Source of the DNA: Fimbriimonadales bacterium
GTDB lineage: Bacteria > Armatimonadota > Fimbriimonadia > Fimbriimonadales > GBS-DC
DNA length: 64,000 bases
Assembly (NCBI GenBank): GCA_026003075.1
Contig: BPGO01000001.1
Coordinates: 124,001-188,000 of the forward strand
Direction of reading: 5' to 3'
The notes below the pieces were generated by a model. It was given only the letters and a program-made list of their open reading frames with translations, was not told where the DNA came from and did not search any database. This document shows, in pieces, positions 27,853 through 36,491 of the stretch. The translations under genes were made by a program, and so were the position numbers. Every line of letters starts with the position of its first letter. Position 1 is the first letter of the stretch.

Positions 27853-29262
27853 ATGCGACGCACCAAAATCATCGCCACACTGGGTCCTGCAATTGACACG
27901 CAAGAGAAACTCTATGACCTCGTGGAGGCAGGCGCGAACCTGTTTCGTATTAATGCCGCCCACGGCGACTGGTACACCCGTCGCCAGTGGATTGAATGGA
28001 TCCGCAACGCCGAGCAGACCTACAAAATCCCGCTCGGCGTTTTATTAGACCTTGCCGGTCCTAAAATCCGCATCGGGACTCTAAGTGCGCCGATGGAACT
28101 CGCGCCCTCCATGACGGTCGAGTTCCGCCTGGGGGAGCAACAGACCGATTCGACGATCCCTTTGCCGGTGGCGGAGGTGTTCCGCGCGGCGCGTGTGGGC
28201 GATCGCCTCTTGCTGGATGACGGCGCGATTGAGTTGCAAATCACGCGCGTCGAGTCTGACCGTCTCGAGGCGGTCGTGCTGGAAGGCGGCGAGTTGCGCT
28301 CGCAAAAGGGCGTGACCCTACCCCATCGCACGCTCGCCCTGCCCTCCATGACCCCCAAAGACCGTGAAGACTTGTTAGAAGGGATTCGCGCCGGCGTAGA
28401 CTGGGTCGCGCTCTCGTTCGTGCGCTCCGTCACGGATGTGATGAACCTACAAGCCCTAATACGCGAGCAGGGTGCGAACATACCCGTTATCGCCAAAATC
28501 GAGCAGCCCGCTGCGCTGGACGACTTGGAGCCCATCGTCGAGGTCGCCGATGGGATTATGGTCGCGCGGGGTGACCTGGGCGTGCAGGTAGACCTCGCGG
28601 AGGTGCCGATTCTCCAAAAGCAGATTATCCATCTGTGTAACCAGCACGCCAAACCGGTGATTACCGCCACGCAGATGCTGGAGAGCATGATTCACGAAGG
28701 GCGTCCCACCCGCGCGGAGGCGACGGATGTGGCGAACGCCGTGTTGGACGGCACGGACGCGTTGATGCTCTCGGGCGAAACGGCGGTCGGCGCGTTCCCC
28801 ACGCAGGCAGTGCGCTGGATGGCGCGAATCGCCGAGGTCGCGGAAGAGCATCTGGAGTTTTTACAACTCGGCGAGCTGGACGCACACACGGCGGGGAACG
28901 CCACCGTGGCTGTCGCACGCGCCGCCTGTACGGTCGCCCAAATGGTCGGTGCGAAAGCGATTCTGACACCCACCAGTTCCGGCGGCACAACGCGCTGGGT
29001 GTCGCACTTCCGCCCTTATCAGCCAATCCTCGCGCTCACAGATAACGAACCGCTTTGGCGCAGGCTCACCCTCCTTTGGGGCGTCGCACCACTGCTAATC
29101 CCGCGGGTGAACACGACCGACGAGATGACCACCCAAGCGATGATTGCTGCCCGACAGACGCGCTTGGTCAAAGGAGGCGACCGCGTCGTACTCACAGCAG
29201 GCGTGCCGGTGAATGTGCCGGGCAATACGAATATGATTCAGGTGCTGACGATGGAGCGTTAG
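27853..29262 (+). CDS. pyk: Pyruvate kinase
   Basis: The 469-residue protein has RRTKIIATLGPA at the N-terminus, LLDLAGPKIRIG, the MVARGDLGV cation- and phosphate-binding block, ITATQMLESMI and the LSGETAVGAFP segment. It transfers phosphate from PEP to ADP. It is co-transcribed with eno (one-base gap). The 3' end overlaps the convergent rpoN by 4 bases. The frame is open upstream to 27586, but that part lies over eno. Confidence 0.96.
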   Translation: MRRTKIIATLGPAIDTQEKLYDLVEAGANLFRINAAHGDWYTRRQWIEWIRNAEQTYKIPLGVLLDLAGPKIRIGTLSAPMELAPSMTVEFRLGEQQTDSTIPLPVAEVFRAARVGDRLLLDDGAIELQITRVESDRLEAVVLEGGELRSQKGVTLPHRTLALPSMTPKDREDLLEGIRAGVDWVALSFVRSVTDVMNLQALIREQGANIPVIAKIEQPAALDDLEPIVEVADGIMVARGDLGVQVDLAEVPILQKQIIHLCNQHAKPVITATQMLESMIHEGRPTRAEATDVANAVLDGTDALMLSGETAVGAFPTQAVRWMARIAEVAEEHLEFLQLGELDAHTAGNATVAVARAACTVAQMVGAKAILTPTSSGGTTRWVSHFRPYQPILALTDNEPLWRRLTLLWGVAPLLIPRVNTTDEMTTQAMIAARQTRLVKGGDRVVLTAGVPVNVPGNTNMIQVLTMER

Positions 29263-30647
29263 CCGACCAGCCGCTGCCGCTCGCGCCAGTGAGACGAAAG
29301 GATGTTATGTCGCTGACGGTACTTGGCAACAGTGCGTCGTGCGACCTCGATACCCATCGCCGCGAGCTTCTCAGCGATTTCCGCGTCCGTGAGGCGTTTC
29401 CCGTCCCTTTCGTGCGTCTCAAGGATCTGCTCAATCAGGAGCGCGGTTCGGTACGAGGCGTCAAAGAACACATCGAGGGGCACGAGTTTCCCACTGGGTA
29501 GCTGCAACCACTTGTTGCGCACAGCGCGCCCCACAGTAGAGCGATGCAAGCCCGTCGCTGCTGCGACCTCAACGCGGGTCATCGGTTGCAGAAACCGTGC
29601 GTCGCTGGTCATCAGGAAACCGTACTGCTGTTGTACGATTACTTCGGTAATCCGCTTGAGTGTTTGGTAGCGTTGCTGCAGCGCCTGTAAAAAAACACGG
29701 GCACGGTTCAGGTAGTGCTGGATATGTTCGCGTTCATGCTCGTTACACCGCAGACTGCCCTTGCCCAGTCGGATCGCTTGCTCTAAGTAGGCAGGGCTAA
29801 GGCGCAGGGAATCGCTCGGCACGCCACGAATCTCAATGTGCAGACCGTTTTGCGATGCACGCACCACAATATCAGGCTCCAACGGCGCGCCCTGCTCACT
29901 GAGGGAGGAATCCAGCTCACCTGCGGGGTAGGGGCGCAACTCGTTTCGGATAAAGCGTTTCACTTCGTGCAAGGCGTCTTCACTCAGGCGCAATTTGCCT
30001 TGGAGCCTCTCCCACTGCCCCCGCGCAAACTCTTCGAACCCGTCGCGAAGAACGGCATAAGTCCATTCCAAAATCTCAGGGTCGTAGGATTCAGGAGCCT
30101 CTTGAAGTGAATCGAGTTGGAGCAATAGGCACTCCCGCAAATTGCGGGCGCCTACGCCGGGTGGATCACACTGGTGCAGCTGTGCGATGACCTCTTCCAC
30201 TTCCTCTGGCGCGACATTCAAGTAGAGGGCGATATCTTCCACCTCGAACGGGAGGTAGCCGCGGTTGTCTAACGACTCCGCGAGATACTCCGCAATATGC
30301 CAGCGTTCTGGGGGAACCATCCAGCGGAGTTGTCCGAGTACATGGTCTTTAAGCTCCATCGGCGGGATTGCCAATCGCGTTTCCAGCCAGTCTTCGAAGT
30401 CGCCTTCATCCCCCGCTTGAGGCGCTTCGGCATCCAGCGAGATAAGGGATGGTGTGGGGGTAACAATTCGCACGCGCTCCTCGTCCGAGGCTTCGAGGGC
30501 AGGGTTCTCTTCCAGCTCCTGCTCGATGAGCTTTTGGAGTTCCTCTTGATTGAGGGGAAGCATACGCGCGAGCATCTTCAGCCCCAAGCTCGCTGTCGGG
30601 GCTGCCTTGACTTCCACGCGCGTCTTCGCTTGCACTCGATTCATCAT
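29259..30647 (-). CDS. rpoN: RNA polymerase sigma-54 factor
   Basis: The 462-residue protein has the activator-interacting region I (LNQEELQKLIEQELEENP), an acidic linker, the core-binding domain and the C-terminal RpoN box ARRTVAKYRQ, preceded by the HTH around VAAATGLHRSTVGRAV. Its presence implies sigma-54-dependent genes and enhancer-binding activators elsewhere. Start ATG 30647 or 30644, with an AGAGGTC-like site upstream. Confidence 0.95.
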   Translation of the reverse strand: MMNRVQAKTRVEVKAAPTASLGLKMLARMLPLNQEELQKLIEQELEENPALEASDEERVRIVTPTPSLISLDAEAPQAGDEGDFEDWLETRLAIPPMELKDHVLGQLRWMVPPERWHIAEYLAESLDNRGYLPFEVEDIALYLNVAPEEVEEVIAQLHQCDPPGVGARNLRECLLLQLDSLQEAPESYDPEILEWTYAVLRDGFEEFARGQWERLQGKLRLSEDALHEVKRFIRNELRPYPAGELDSSLSEQGAPLEPDIVVRASQNGLHIEIRGVPSDSLRLSPAYLEQAIRLGKGSLRCNEHEREHIQHYLNRARVFLQALQQRYQTLKRITEVIVQQQYGFLMTSDARFLQPMTRVEVAAATGLHRSTVGRAVRNKWLQLPSGKLVPLDVFFDASYRTALLIEQILETHERDGKRLTDAEIAEKLAAMGIEVARRTVAKYRQRHNILSSHWRERQRLVG

Positions 30648-30701
30648 GGCTCTGACCTCTTTATTTGGTAGTTAGGTTCCCGATCGAGATGAATTTTCCT
30701 G

Positions 30702-32081
30702 TTATGCTGCTTGGAAAAGCATCCGATAATCCCAGAGTTCCACGCGATTGCGTCCCTTCTTTTTCGCCTGGTACAACGCTCTATCGGCGGCTTCGATGAG
30801 CTCTTGGCGGGTCTCCATATCATAGCGCAGGCTGGCAACCCCAAAGCTGCCCGTTATGGGGCGGTGCGTCCATTCGGCAGCTTCCACCGCGTGGCGCAGG
30901 CGTTCTGCCACGACGACCGCGCTTTCAGCGTCTGTGCGCGGCAACACAATCACAAACTCCTCACCGCCATAGCGTGCCACCAGGTCGCCGTCGCGCACAT
31001 GCTCTTTCAGAATCTGCGCGACCTTCCGCAATACCTCGTCGCCCGCCTGATGTCCGTAAGTGTCATTATACTGCTTGAAGTAGTCTACATCCATCAGGAT
31101 AAGGGATAGGGGTCGCCTGCTTTGCATCGCCTGTCGGAACTGCTCTTCCAGATAATCTTGGAACGCTCGATGGTTATTCAACCCCGTCAAGCCGTCTGTC
31201 ACCGCGAGGTTTTGCAGCCTGAGGTTCAATGCTTTGAGCTGGTTCTCATACTCCACGCGATAGGTGACATCCACCACGGCAACAATTGCCCCGATAACCT
31301 CCCGTGACGCGTTACGGATAGGGAATGCACTCCGCAGCACATAATGGCGGTTTCCTTCGCTATCGTAGTCTTCCCCCTCCACGCCTGTGATGATAGACCC
31401 TTGCATCACGCGATGGAGCATCTCGTGCAGCTTGGAAGCCGCAGCACCCCGAAACACCTTTTCATAGAACGGGTGGAACAGAATTTCTTCTTTCGTGTAG
31501 CCATAGAGCTGTTGCGCCGCAAGATTCCACTCGTGTACGATGCCTTCTAAATCCACGGTGAAACAAGCGACGGGTACATGCTCAAACAGCTCGGTAAAGC
31601 GTCGGTTTGCGTGTTCGATGAGACGATAGGACTGCTGGAGGCTCTCGTTTTGGCTCTGAAGTTCCTCGTTGAGGTCTTGCAGTTGTTGTTTCTGTTTTTG
31701 CAGGGTAGCTTCGGCTTGTAAAATACGCTCCGCGACACGCAGGTTTGCCTGCAGCTCGGCGAGATCGAGCGGCTTACTTAGAAACGCGTCCGCCCCTGCA
31801 TCTAACGCGGCGAGTTTATCCTCTTTCTGCCCGCGCGCGGTGAGCATCATCAAATAGGTGTACTGTTCCATGTCGTGATCGCGAATGGCGCGACACAGTT
31901 CCAGCCCATTCATCAAGGGCATCTCCCAGTCGGTGATCACGATGGGCGTTGGGTCTGCTTGGTATGCTCCCCACGCCGCAGCGCCATCGGAAGCGCTCAC
32001 AACCTCATAGCCTAGCTGGCGCAGGTTACGCTCCAACACCTTCAGCGCAACCGCGTTATCTTCTGCAATCAACACGCGCAT
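30702..32081 (-). CDS. Response regulator - PAS - GGDEF diguanylate cyclase
   Basis: The 459-residue protein has a REC domain (1-120; phospho-acceptor Asp in VITDWEMPLMNG, K in LSKPL), a coiled-coil linker (about 120-165), a PAS domain (165-285) and a GGDEF domain (295-450). The active-site loop GGEEF is intact. No EAL domain is present. It should make cyclic di-GMP in response to a sensor kinase not found in the window. Possible effectors here are the PilZ protein (44984-45646) and the MotAB stators. Confidence 0.93.
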   Translation of the reverse strand: MRVLIAEDNAVALKVLERNLRQLGYEVVSASDGAAAWGAYQADPTPIVITDWEMPLMNGLELCRAIRDHDMEQYTYLMMLTARGQKEDKLAALDAGADAFLSKPLDLAELQANLRVAERILQAEATLQKQKQQLQDLNEELQSQNESLQQSYRLIEHANRRFTELFEHVPVACFTVDLEGIVHEWNLAAQQLYGYTKEEILFHPFYEKVFRGAAASKLHEMLHRVMQGSIITGVEGEDYDSEGNRHYVLRSAFPIRNASREVIGAIVAVVDVTYRVEYENQLKALNLRLQNLAVTDGLTGLNNHRAFQDYLEEQFRQAMQSRRPLSLILMDVDYFKQYNDTYGHQAGDEVLRKVAQILKEHVRDGDLVARYGGEEFVIVLPRTDAESAVVVAERLRHAVEAAEWTHRPITGSFGVASLRYDMETRQELIEAADRALYQAKKKGRNRVELWDYRMLFQAA

Positions 32082-32158
32082 GGTTTCACCTGCTTACCGC
32101 AGGGGAGTTATTCCACACCTACGCCGTTTTCTGCACTTTCCTCCAGGATTGAGGGGGC

Positions 32159-33529
32159 TTATTTCCCGATACAGAAGTCCCGAAAAATACGGTTTACCAG
32201 TGCCTCATCGGCGTTTTCGCCTGTGATTTCGCCCAAGGCAAGCCATGCACTGCGCAACGCCACCGCCAGCAAATCGGGCGGTACGCGCTGGAGCAACGCC
32301 TCGCGCGCGTGCCGAAGATGCTCCCGCGCCTCCTGCACCGCGTGGATATGACGCTGGTGAGTCAACAGCGGGGTCTCTTCGCCGATTTTTTGGAGCTGCA
32401 AGGTCTCCAGAATCGCGTGCTTGAGCGAGTCCAGCCCTGCCCCCGTGAGTGCGGAGACTCGCAAGCTGCTCCCTTGCCCTTCTGAAAGGACGGGGTTAGC
32501 CGTGGCGCTGCCTGCTAAATCCGCCTTGTTTCCCACAATCACCTTGGGCGTCTCTGGGGGCAAACTCTCAAGCAATCGCATATCGACTTCTTTATCGGGT
32601 GCGGTCAGGTCGTAGACAAACAGGATGAGATCCGCCTGTTCCGCAGCGCGTCGGGCGCGCTCGACCCCAATCTGCTCCACCACATCGTGGCTCTCGCGCA
32701 AGCCCGCCGTATCCAGGATCACGATGGGCACGCCTTCGATGTGGAAACTCTCTTCAATTGTGTCGCGGGTGGTGCCCGGAATATTTGTGACGATGGCGCG
32801 TTCCTCACCCAAGAGCGCGTTGAGCAGCGACGACTTGCCAACATTCGGGCGTCCGATAATTGCCACACGCACCCCCTCCCGCAGCATTCGTCCCGCATGG
32901 GCGTCTTTCAAGAGCGCATCCAACTGCTCGATAAGGCGCTCCAATCGGGGCAACAGCGCATCGGGGTCTATTTCGCCGATCTCCTCCGAGAAATCGAGAT
33001 GCGCCTCCACAGTGGCGAGCAGGCTCAAAAGCGCGTCGCTGAGCGATTGCGCCTTCTGAGAGAGTTTGCCCGTATGCAGGGCGAGCGCGCTACGCAGTTG
33101 AGCCTCCGAACGGGCGCGTATGAGGTCGGCAACGGCTTCCGCTTGCGCGAGGTCAATTTTGCCGTTCAAAAAGGCACGCATCGTGAACTCGCCCGGCTGC
33201 GCAAGGCGTGCGCCCAAACGACAGACCAAATCCAATACTCGCCGCAAAAGATAGGGGCTGCCGTGGCAGTGCAGTTCGGCGATGTCTTCACCCGTGTAGC
33301 TGCGCGGCGCACGGAACGGTATCAGCAGGGCACGATCCAGCATCTCACCCGTGTCGGGGTCAACCACCTCCCCGAAATAGACCCGATTGGGTTGCAAAGG
33401 CTTCAGGGCGCCCTGTCGAAAGACGCGCTGCGCAATCTCGATGGCTTCTGCCCCGCTCATACGCACGATGCCAATCCCACCTTCACCCACCGGAGTGGAA
33501 ATCGCGGCAATCGTGTCAGTTCGGTACAT
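32159..33529 (-). CDS. mnmE: tRNA modification GTPase MnmE
   Basis: A 456-residue protein with the N-terminal tetrahydrofolate-binding domain (DTIAAISTPVGEGGIGIVR), a G domain with GRPNVGKSS, DTAGL and NKAD, and the C-terminal CIGK whose cysteine is invariant. With MnmG it installs the C5 aminomethyl group on wobble uridine. ATG 33529 is chosen over the longer frame because homology starts there. A TACAAT at 33543-33538 ends 9 bases upstream, so a leaderless message is possible. The 5' end overlaps the 3' end of folC by 14 bases. Confidence 0.95.
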   Translation of the reverse strand: MYRTDTIAAISTPVGEGGIGIVRMSGAEAIEIAQRVFRQGALKPLQPNRVYFGEVVDPDTGEMLDRALLIPFRAPRSYTGEDIAELHCHGSPYLLRRVLDLVCRLGARLAQPGEFTMRAFLNGKIDLAQAEAVADLIRARSEAQLRSALALHTGKLSQKAQSLSDALLSLLATVEAHLDFSEEIGEIDPDALLPRLERLIEQLDALLKDAHAGRMLREGVRVAIIGRPNVGKSSLLNALLGEERAIVTNIPGTTRDTIEESFHIEGVPIVILDTAGLRESHDVVEQIGVERARRAAEQADLILFVYDLTAPDKEVDMRLLESLPPETPKVIVGNKADLAGSATANPVLSEGQGSSLRVSALTGAGLDSLKHAILETLQLQKIGEETPLLTHQRHIHAVQEAREHLRHAREALLQRVPPDLLAVALRSAWLALGEITGENADEALVNRIFRDFCIGK

Positions 33530-34895
33530 CAAGTCCAATTGTACCTTGTGAGAGAACGCCTTGTTGAGTGCATTCCCACTCGCCAACAAGATAAAGCGAC
33601 CCCGTGACGAGAATCAAGTCGTCCACATCGGAGATTGCCCGTGCCTGTTCAAAGGCTTGCTGTGGGTTTTCTGTTGCGAAGAGGGTCGGCATCGTGCGGC
33701 GCGGATTCGCTTCCAACCATTGGCGTGCTTTTTGGAGCAGGGCTTGCGCGGTATAGGCGCGAGGGCTGGCAATGGTGGTAAAGATGACTCCATCAGCCAG
33801 AGGCAGGAGGTGTTTTAAGGTATCCTGCGGTTCGTGGGGGGCGAGCATGCCGAACACGAGGATGAGGCGCCGGTACTTGAATAAGCGTGGCAGTGCCTTC
33901 GCCAACGCCGCCGCCGCATCGGGGTTATGCGCTCCATCCAACACCACGCGCGGCGATTCCGCGACGACCTGCAAGCGTCCGGGCAAGCGCGCCTCACGCA
34001 CGCCACGCTCAATCGCCTCATCGGAGATCGAATAGCCACGCTCGCGCAATAACACGGCTGTCGCAACGGCGCACGCCGTGTTATGACGCTGATAATCCCC
34101 TATCAGATAGGGCTGCAAGGCAATCTCCCATTTACCATGTTGCACACGCACTGCAGAGTCGGTGGGCGAAGGCAACGGGGAATAGAAAAACGGCTGCATC
34201 GCACGGATAGGAAGGTCAACGCCGTGGAGGAGAACGGGATACAAAGGCGCACGCCGTGCGGCGGCGACCTGCGCAATCATCGCGGCAGCGTCCGGATGCA
34301 ACGCGCCACTCACCACAGGACGCCCCGGCTTGATAATCCCTGCTTTCTCGTAAGCAATATCGCTGTGGGTGGGACCCAAGCGGTCTGTGTGGTCTAAACC
34401 GATGCTTACGATGACGCTCAATTCGGGGATGATCACATTGGTCGCGTCCATGCGCCCGCCCAGCCCCACTTCCAACACGGCGATGTCCACCTGTGCCTGC
34501 CGAAATGCCCAGAACGCCAACGCCGTTTTAATCTCGAACTCCGTGATTTGCCCGTACTCCGTGTCGCATAGTCGATCGATCATCGGACGCATCGACGCGA
34601 CGCCTTCCGCGAACAGTTCCTTGGGAATCATCTCGCCGTTGAGAAGAATTCGCTCGCGAATATCGAACACATGAGGCGAGATGTAGGCTCCCACGCGATA
34701 ACCCGCAGCACGCAGTATCGAACTCACTAATGCGGTGGTGGAGCCTTTTCCGTTCGTGCCTGTGATGTGAACGCAGGGGATTTCGAGATGAGGATTGCCT
34801 AAACGCTCCAGAAACGCCTCGAATCGGGCGTTGCCCAACCGCCAGCCCTGTATGGAAAGGCTTTGGACATACCGAACCGCTTGGGTGAAATTCAT
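33516..34895 (-). CDS. folC: Folylpolyglutamate/dihydrofolate synthase
   Basis: A Mur-ligase-fold enzyme of about 459 residues with the P-loop HITGTNGKGST, YISPHVFDIRER, LEVGLGGRMDATN and the later VLDGAHNPDAA. It adds glutamate to folates and may also make dihydrofolate. ATG 34895 is preferred to ATG 34907, which lies only 2 bases after the predicted -10 box and would not be on the transcript. MnmE downstream uses folate, a plausible functional link. Confidence 0.92.
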   Translation of the reverse strand: MNFTQAVRYVQSLSIQGWRLGNARFEAFLERLGNPHLEIPCVHITGTNGKGSTTALVSSILRAAGYRVGAYISPHVFDIRERILLNGEMIPKELFAEGVASMRPMIDRLCDTEYGQITEFEIKTALAFWAFRQAQVDIAVLEVGLGGRMDATNVIIPELSVIVSIGLDHTDRLGPTHSDIAYEKAGIIKPGRPVVSGALHPDAAAMIAQVAAARRAPLYPVLLHGVDLPIRAMQPFFYSPLPSPTDSAVRVQHGKWEIALQPYLIGDYQRHNTACAVATAVLLRERGYSISDEAIERGVREARLPGRLQVVAESPRVVLDGAHNPDAAAALAKALPRLFKYRRLILVFGMLAPHEPQDTLKHLLPLADGVIFTTIASPRAYTAQALLQKARQWLEANPRRTMPTLFATENPQQAFEQARAISDVDDLILVTGSLYLVGEWECTQQGVLSQGTIGLDVPN

Positions 34896-34908
34896 CGCGC
34901 GCCCCATG

Positions 34909-34932
34909 TATTATAGCGCATGGGCTATAATA
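34909..34932. promoter_or_regulatory. Symmetric bidirectional promoter (folC / Omp85 gene)
   Basis: TATTATAGC (34909-34917) and GCTATAATA (34924-34932) are perfect 9-bp inverted copies around a 6-base spacer. Each contains TATAAT, one per strand (34915-34910 minus, 34926-34931 plus). The plus element ends 7 bases before ATG 34938, so that message should be leaderless. The minus element ends 15 bases before the folC ATG. Simultaneous binding of two polymerases looks impossible. Confidence 0.65.
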
Positions 34933-34937
34933 AGAGC

Positions 34938-36404
34938 ATGCGAGCCGTGGGTGTGTTTTGGCTAAGCCTGCTTCTTGCGGGTGTTTTCGGGCAGACGCTG
35001 GTGCGTTCCGTGCAGTTGCAGGGGGTGAGTGCGGCATCTCCCGAAGTTGTGGGGGCGCCGCTGCAATCGCTTGTAGGCACAACACCCACTCCCGAGGCGA
35101 TTCGGTCTGCACTGGCGCAAATTGAGGACTGGTACCGTCAGCGCGGCTACACTCTTGCGCGTGTGGTGGACTACACCCTCGATGACGCGGGCGTGCTGAC
35201 CGTTCAGATTGCGGAGGGCGTGATCGATTCCATCGAGGTGCAAGGTAATAAACGCACGCGCACGGAAGTTCTGCGCCGACTGATTGGAATCCGCCCTGGC
35301 GAGGTGTACAACGAGCAACGGCTCCAGCGGGTGCGTCAGCGGCTCGGGCGGTTTCCATTCCTGCGCGACGCGAAACTCAGCGCGGAACCGGGCGAGCAGG
35401 TCGGTGTTGCAAAGCTACTCCTGCAAGTGGAAGAGGAGCAATCGCTCGACTTCGCGGTGGCGGCGGGCTATAGCAGTGAACAAGGCTTCGTAGGTTATGC
35501 GGAAGTGGTGGAAACCAATGTCGCCGGGTTGGGGCATAGGGCACGGTTGCAGTGGCAACGCGATCAGGTGCGCAACCCCCTCACAGGCGAATATGAAGCC
35601 ATGCGCCCGTCCTATGCGCTCAGCTACGAAGCGCCGCGCGCCCTGCCCGGGGCTTTCAACTTCGGCGTTGAACTGTACGATCGCGCACCGTTTTACCCCG
35701 TGTTCTATGCGGACTTAGACACCGTGCGGCGCTATGAACGGCGTGTCGGCGTGACGGCGTATCTTGGATTCGACTGGCGCGAACTCTTTGAACTGCGCCT
35801 GCGCTATCGCTCCGACCGTGTGGACTACGACGACGCACCCGACTCGCTCCTCAGCCCCACCGTGCGCACTGCCAACCGTGGGCGATTCGATGCAATCGGC
35901 GTGCAATTACTCTACGATACGCGCGAAGGTCGGTTCCCGAGTTCCGGCATTTACGCGACGGTTCTTGCGGAGCGTACGCTCGGCGGCGACTTCCGATTTA
36001 CACGGGTGGTAGGCGAAGCGCGCTACTACATCCCGCTACGGCATGGGCATACGCTTGCCATGCGTGGCGTCGCAGGGGCAGGCTCCGACGGGGTTCCGCT
36101 CAGCGAACTGTTTTGGATTGGGGGCTACGACCTGCTGCGTGGATACGCCCAAGACGAGTTCCGCGGCGACCGTATGGTGGTGGGCAGCGTGGAATACCAG
36201 TTCCCTGTGATGGAAGCCGTGCAGGCGGTGTTATTCGTGGACGCTGGCGCCGCATGGGACAGCGTCGACGCCTTATCGCGTGTCCCGGTGCGGTTGGGCG
36301 TGGGGACGGGACTACAGTTCGCCTCGCCCATTGGTCTCATCCGCCTTGACCTCGCCTACGGGAAGCGTGGGTTCGTCTACCTCAGTTTGGCAGGAGCCTA
36401 TTAA
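34938..36404 (+). CDS. Omp85/BamA-TamA family outer-membrane protein
   Basis: The 488-residue protein has a signal peptide (1-18), two POTRA-like domains (about 20-160; EGVIDSIEVQGNKRTR is typical) and a C-terminal 16-strand barrel region ending in aromatic Y with FASPIGLIRLDLAYG, the Omp85 signature. It inserts or translocates outer-membrane proteins. BamA usually has five POTRAs, so this may be a short paralogue or a TamA-like protein. The frame also opens at 34920, but that lies inside the promoter; ATG 34938 is the start. Confidence 0.88.
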   Translation: MRAVGVFWLSLLLAGVFGQTLVRSVQLQGVSAASPEVVGAPLQSLVGTTPTPEAIRSALAQIEDWYRQRGYTLARVVDYTLDDAGVLTVQIAEGVIDSIEVQGNKRTRTEVLRRLIGIRPGEVYNEQRLQRVRQRLGRFPFLRDAKLSAEPGEQVGVAKLLLQVEEEQSLDFAVAAGYSSEQGFVGYAEVVETNVAGLGHRARLQWQRDQVRNPLTGEYEAMRPSYALSYEAPRALPGAFNFGVELYDRAPFYPVFYADLDTVRRYERRVGVTAYLGFDWRELFELRLRYRSDRVDYDDAPDSLLSPTVRTANRGRFDAIGVQLLYDTREGRFPSSGIYATVLAERTLGGDFRFTRVVGEARYYIPLRHGHTLAMRGVAGAGSDGVPLSELFWIGGYDLLRGYAQDEFRGDRMVVGSVEYQFPVMEAVQAVLFVDAGAAWDSVDALSRVPVRLGVGTGLQFASPIGLIRLDLAYGKRGFVYLSLAGAY

Positions 36405-36491
36405 AGCCTGCACGCTTCGCGCGCTATAACTTCAGAAACCTGTGGTTATTGCTACAGGAATCTGCGGTGCGCCGACGAATCTCGTCCCCCG

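Noticed and set aside
32687-33607. A 306-codon plus-strand open frame opposite mnmE
   Set aside because: It is antisense to a clear MnmE with intact motifs, has shadow-like composition and no ribosome-binding site or recognisable domain.
36440-36470. Hairpin in the leader of the DUF6785-like gene as a regulator
   Set aside because: The 7-bp stem with a wobble is within chance for this composition, and no second structure or T-run supports control.
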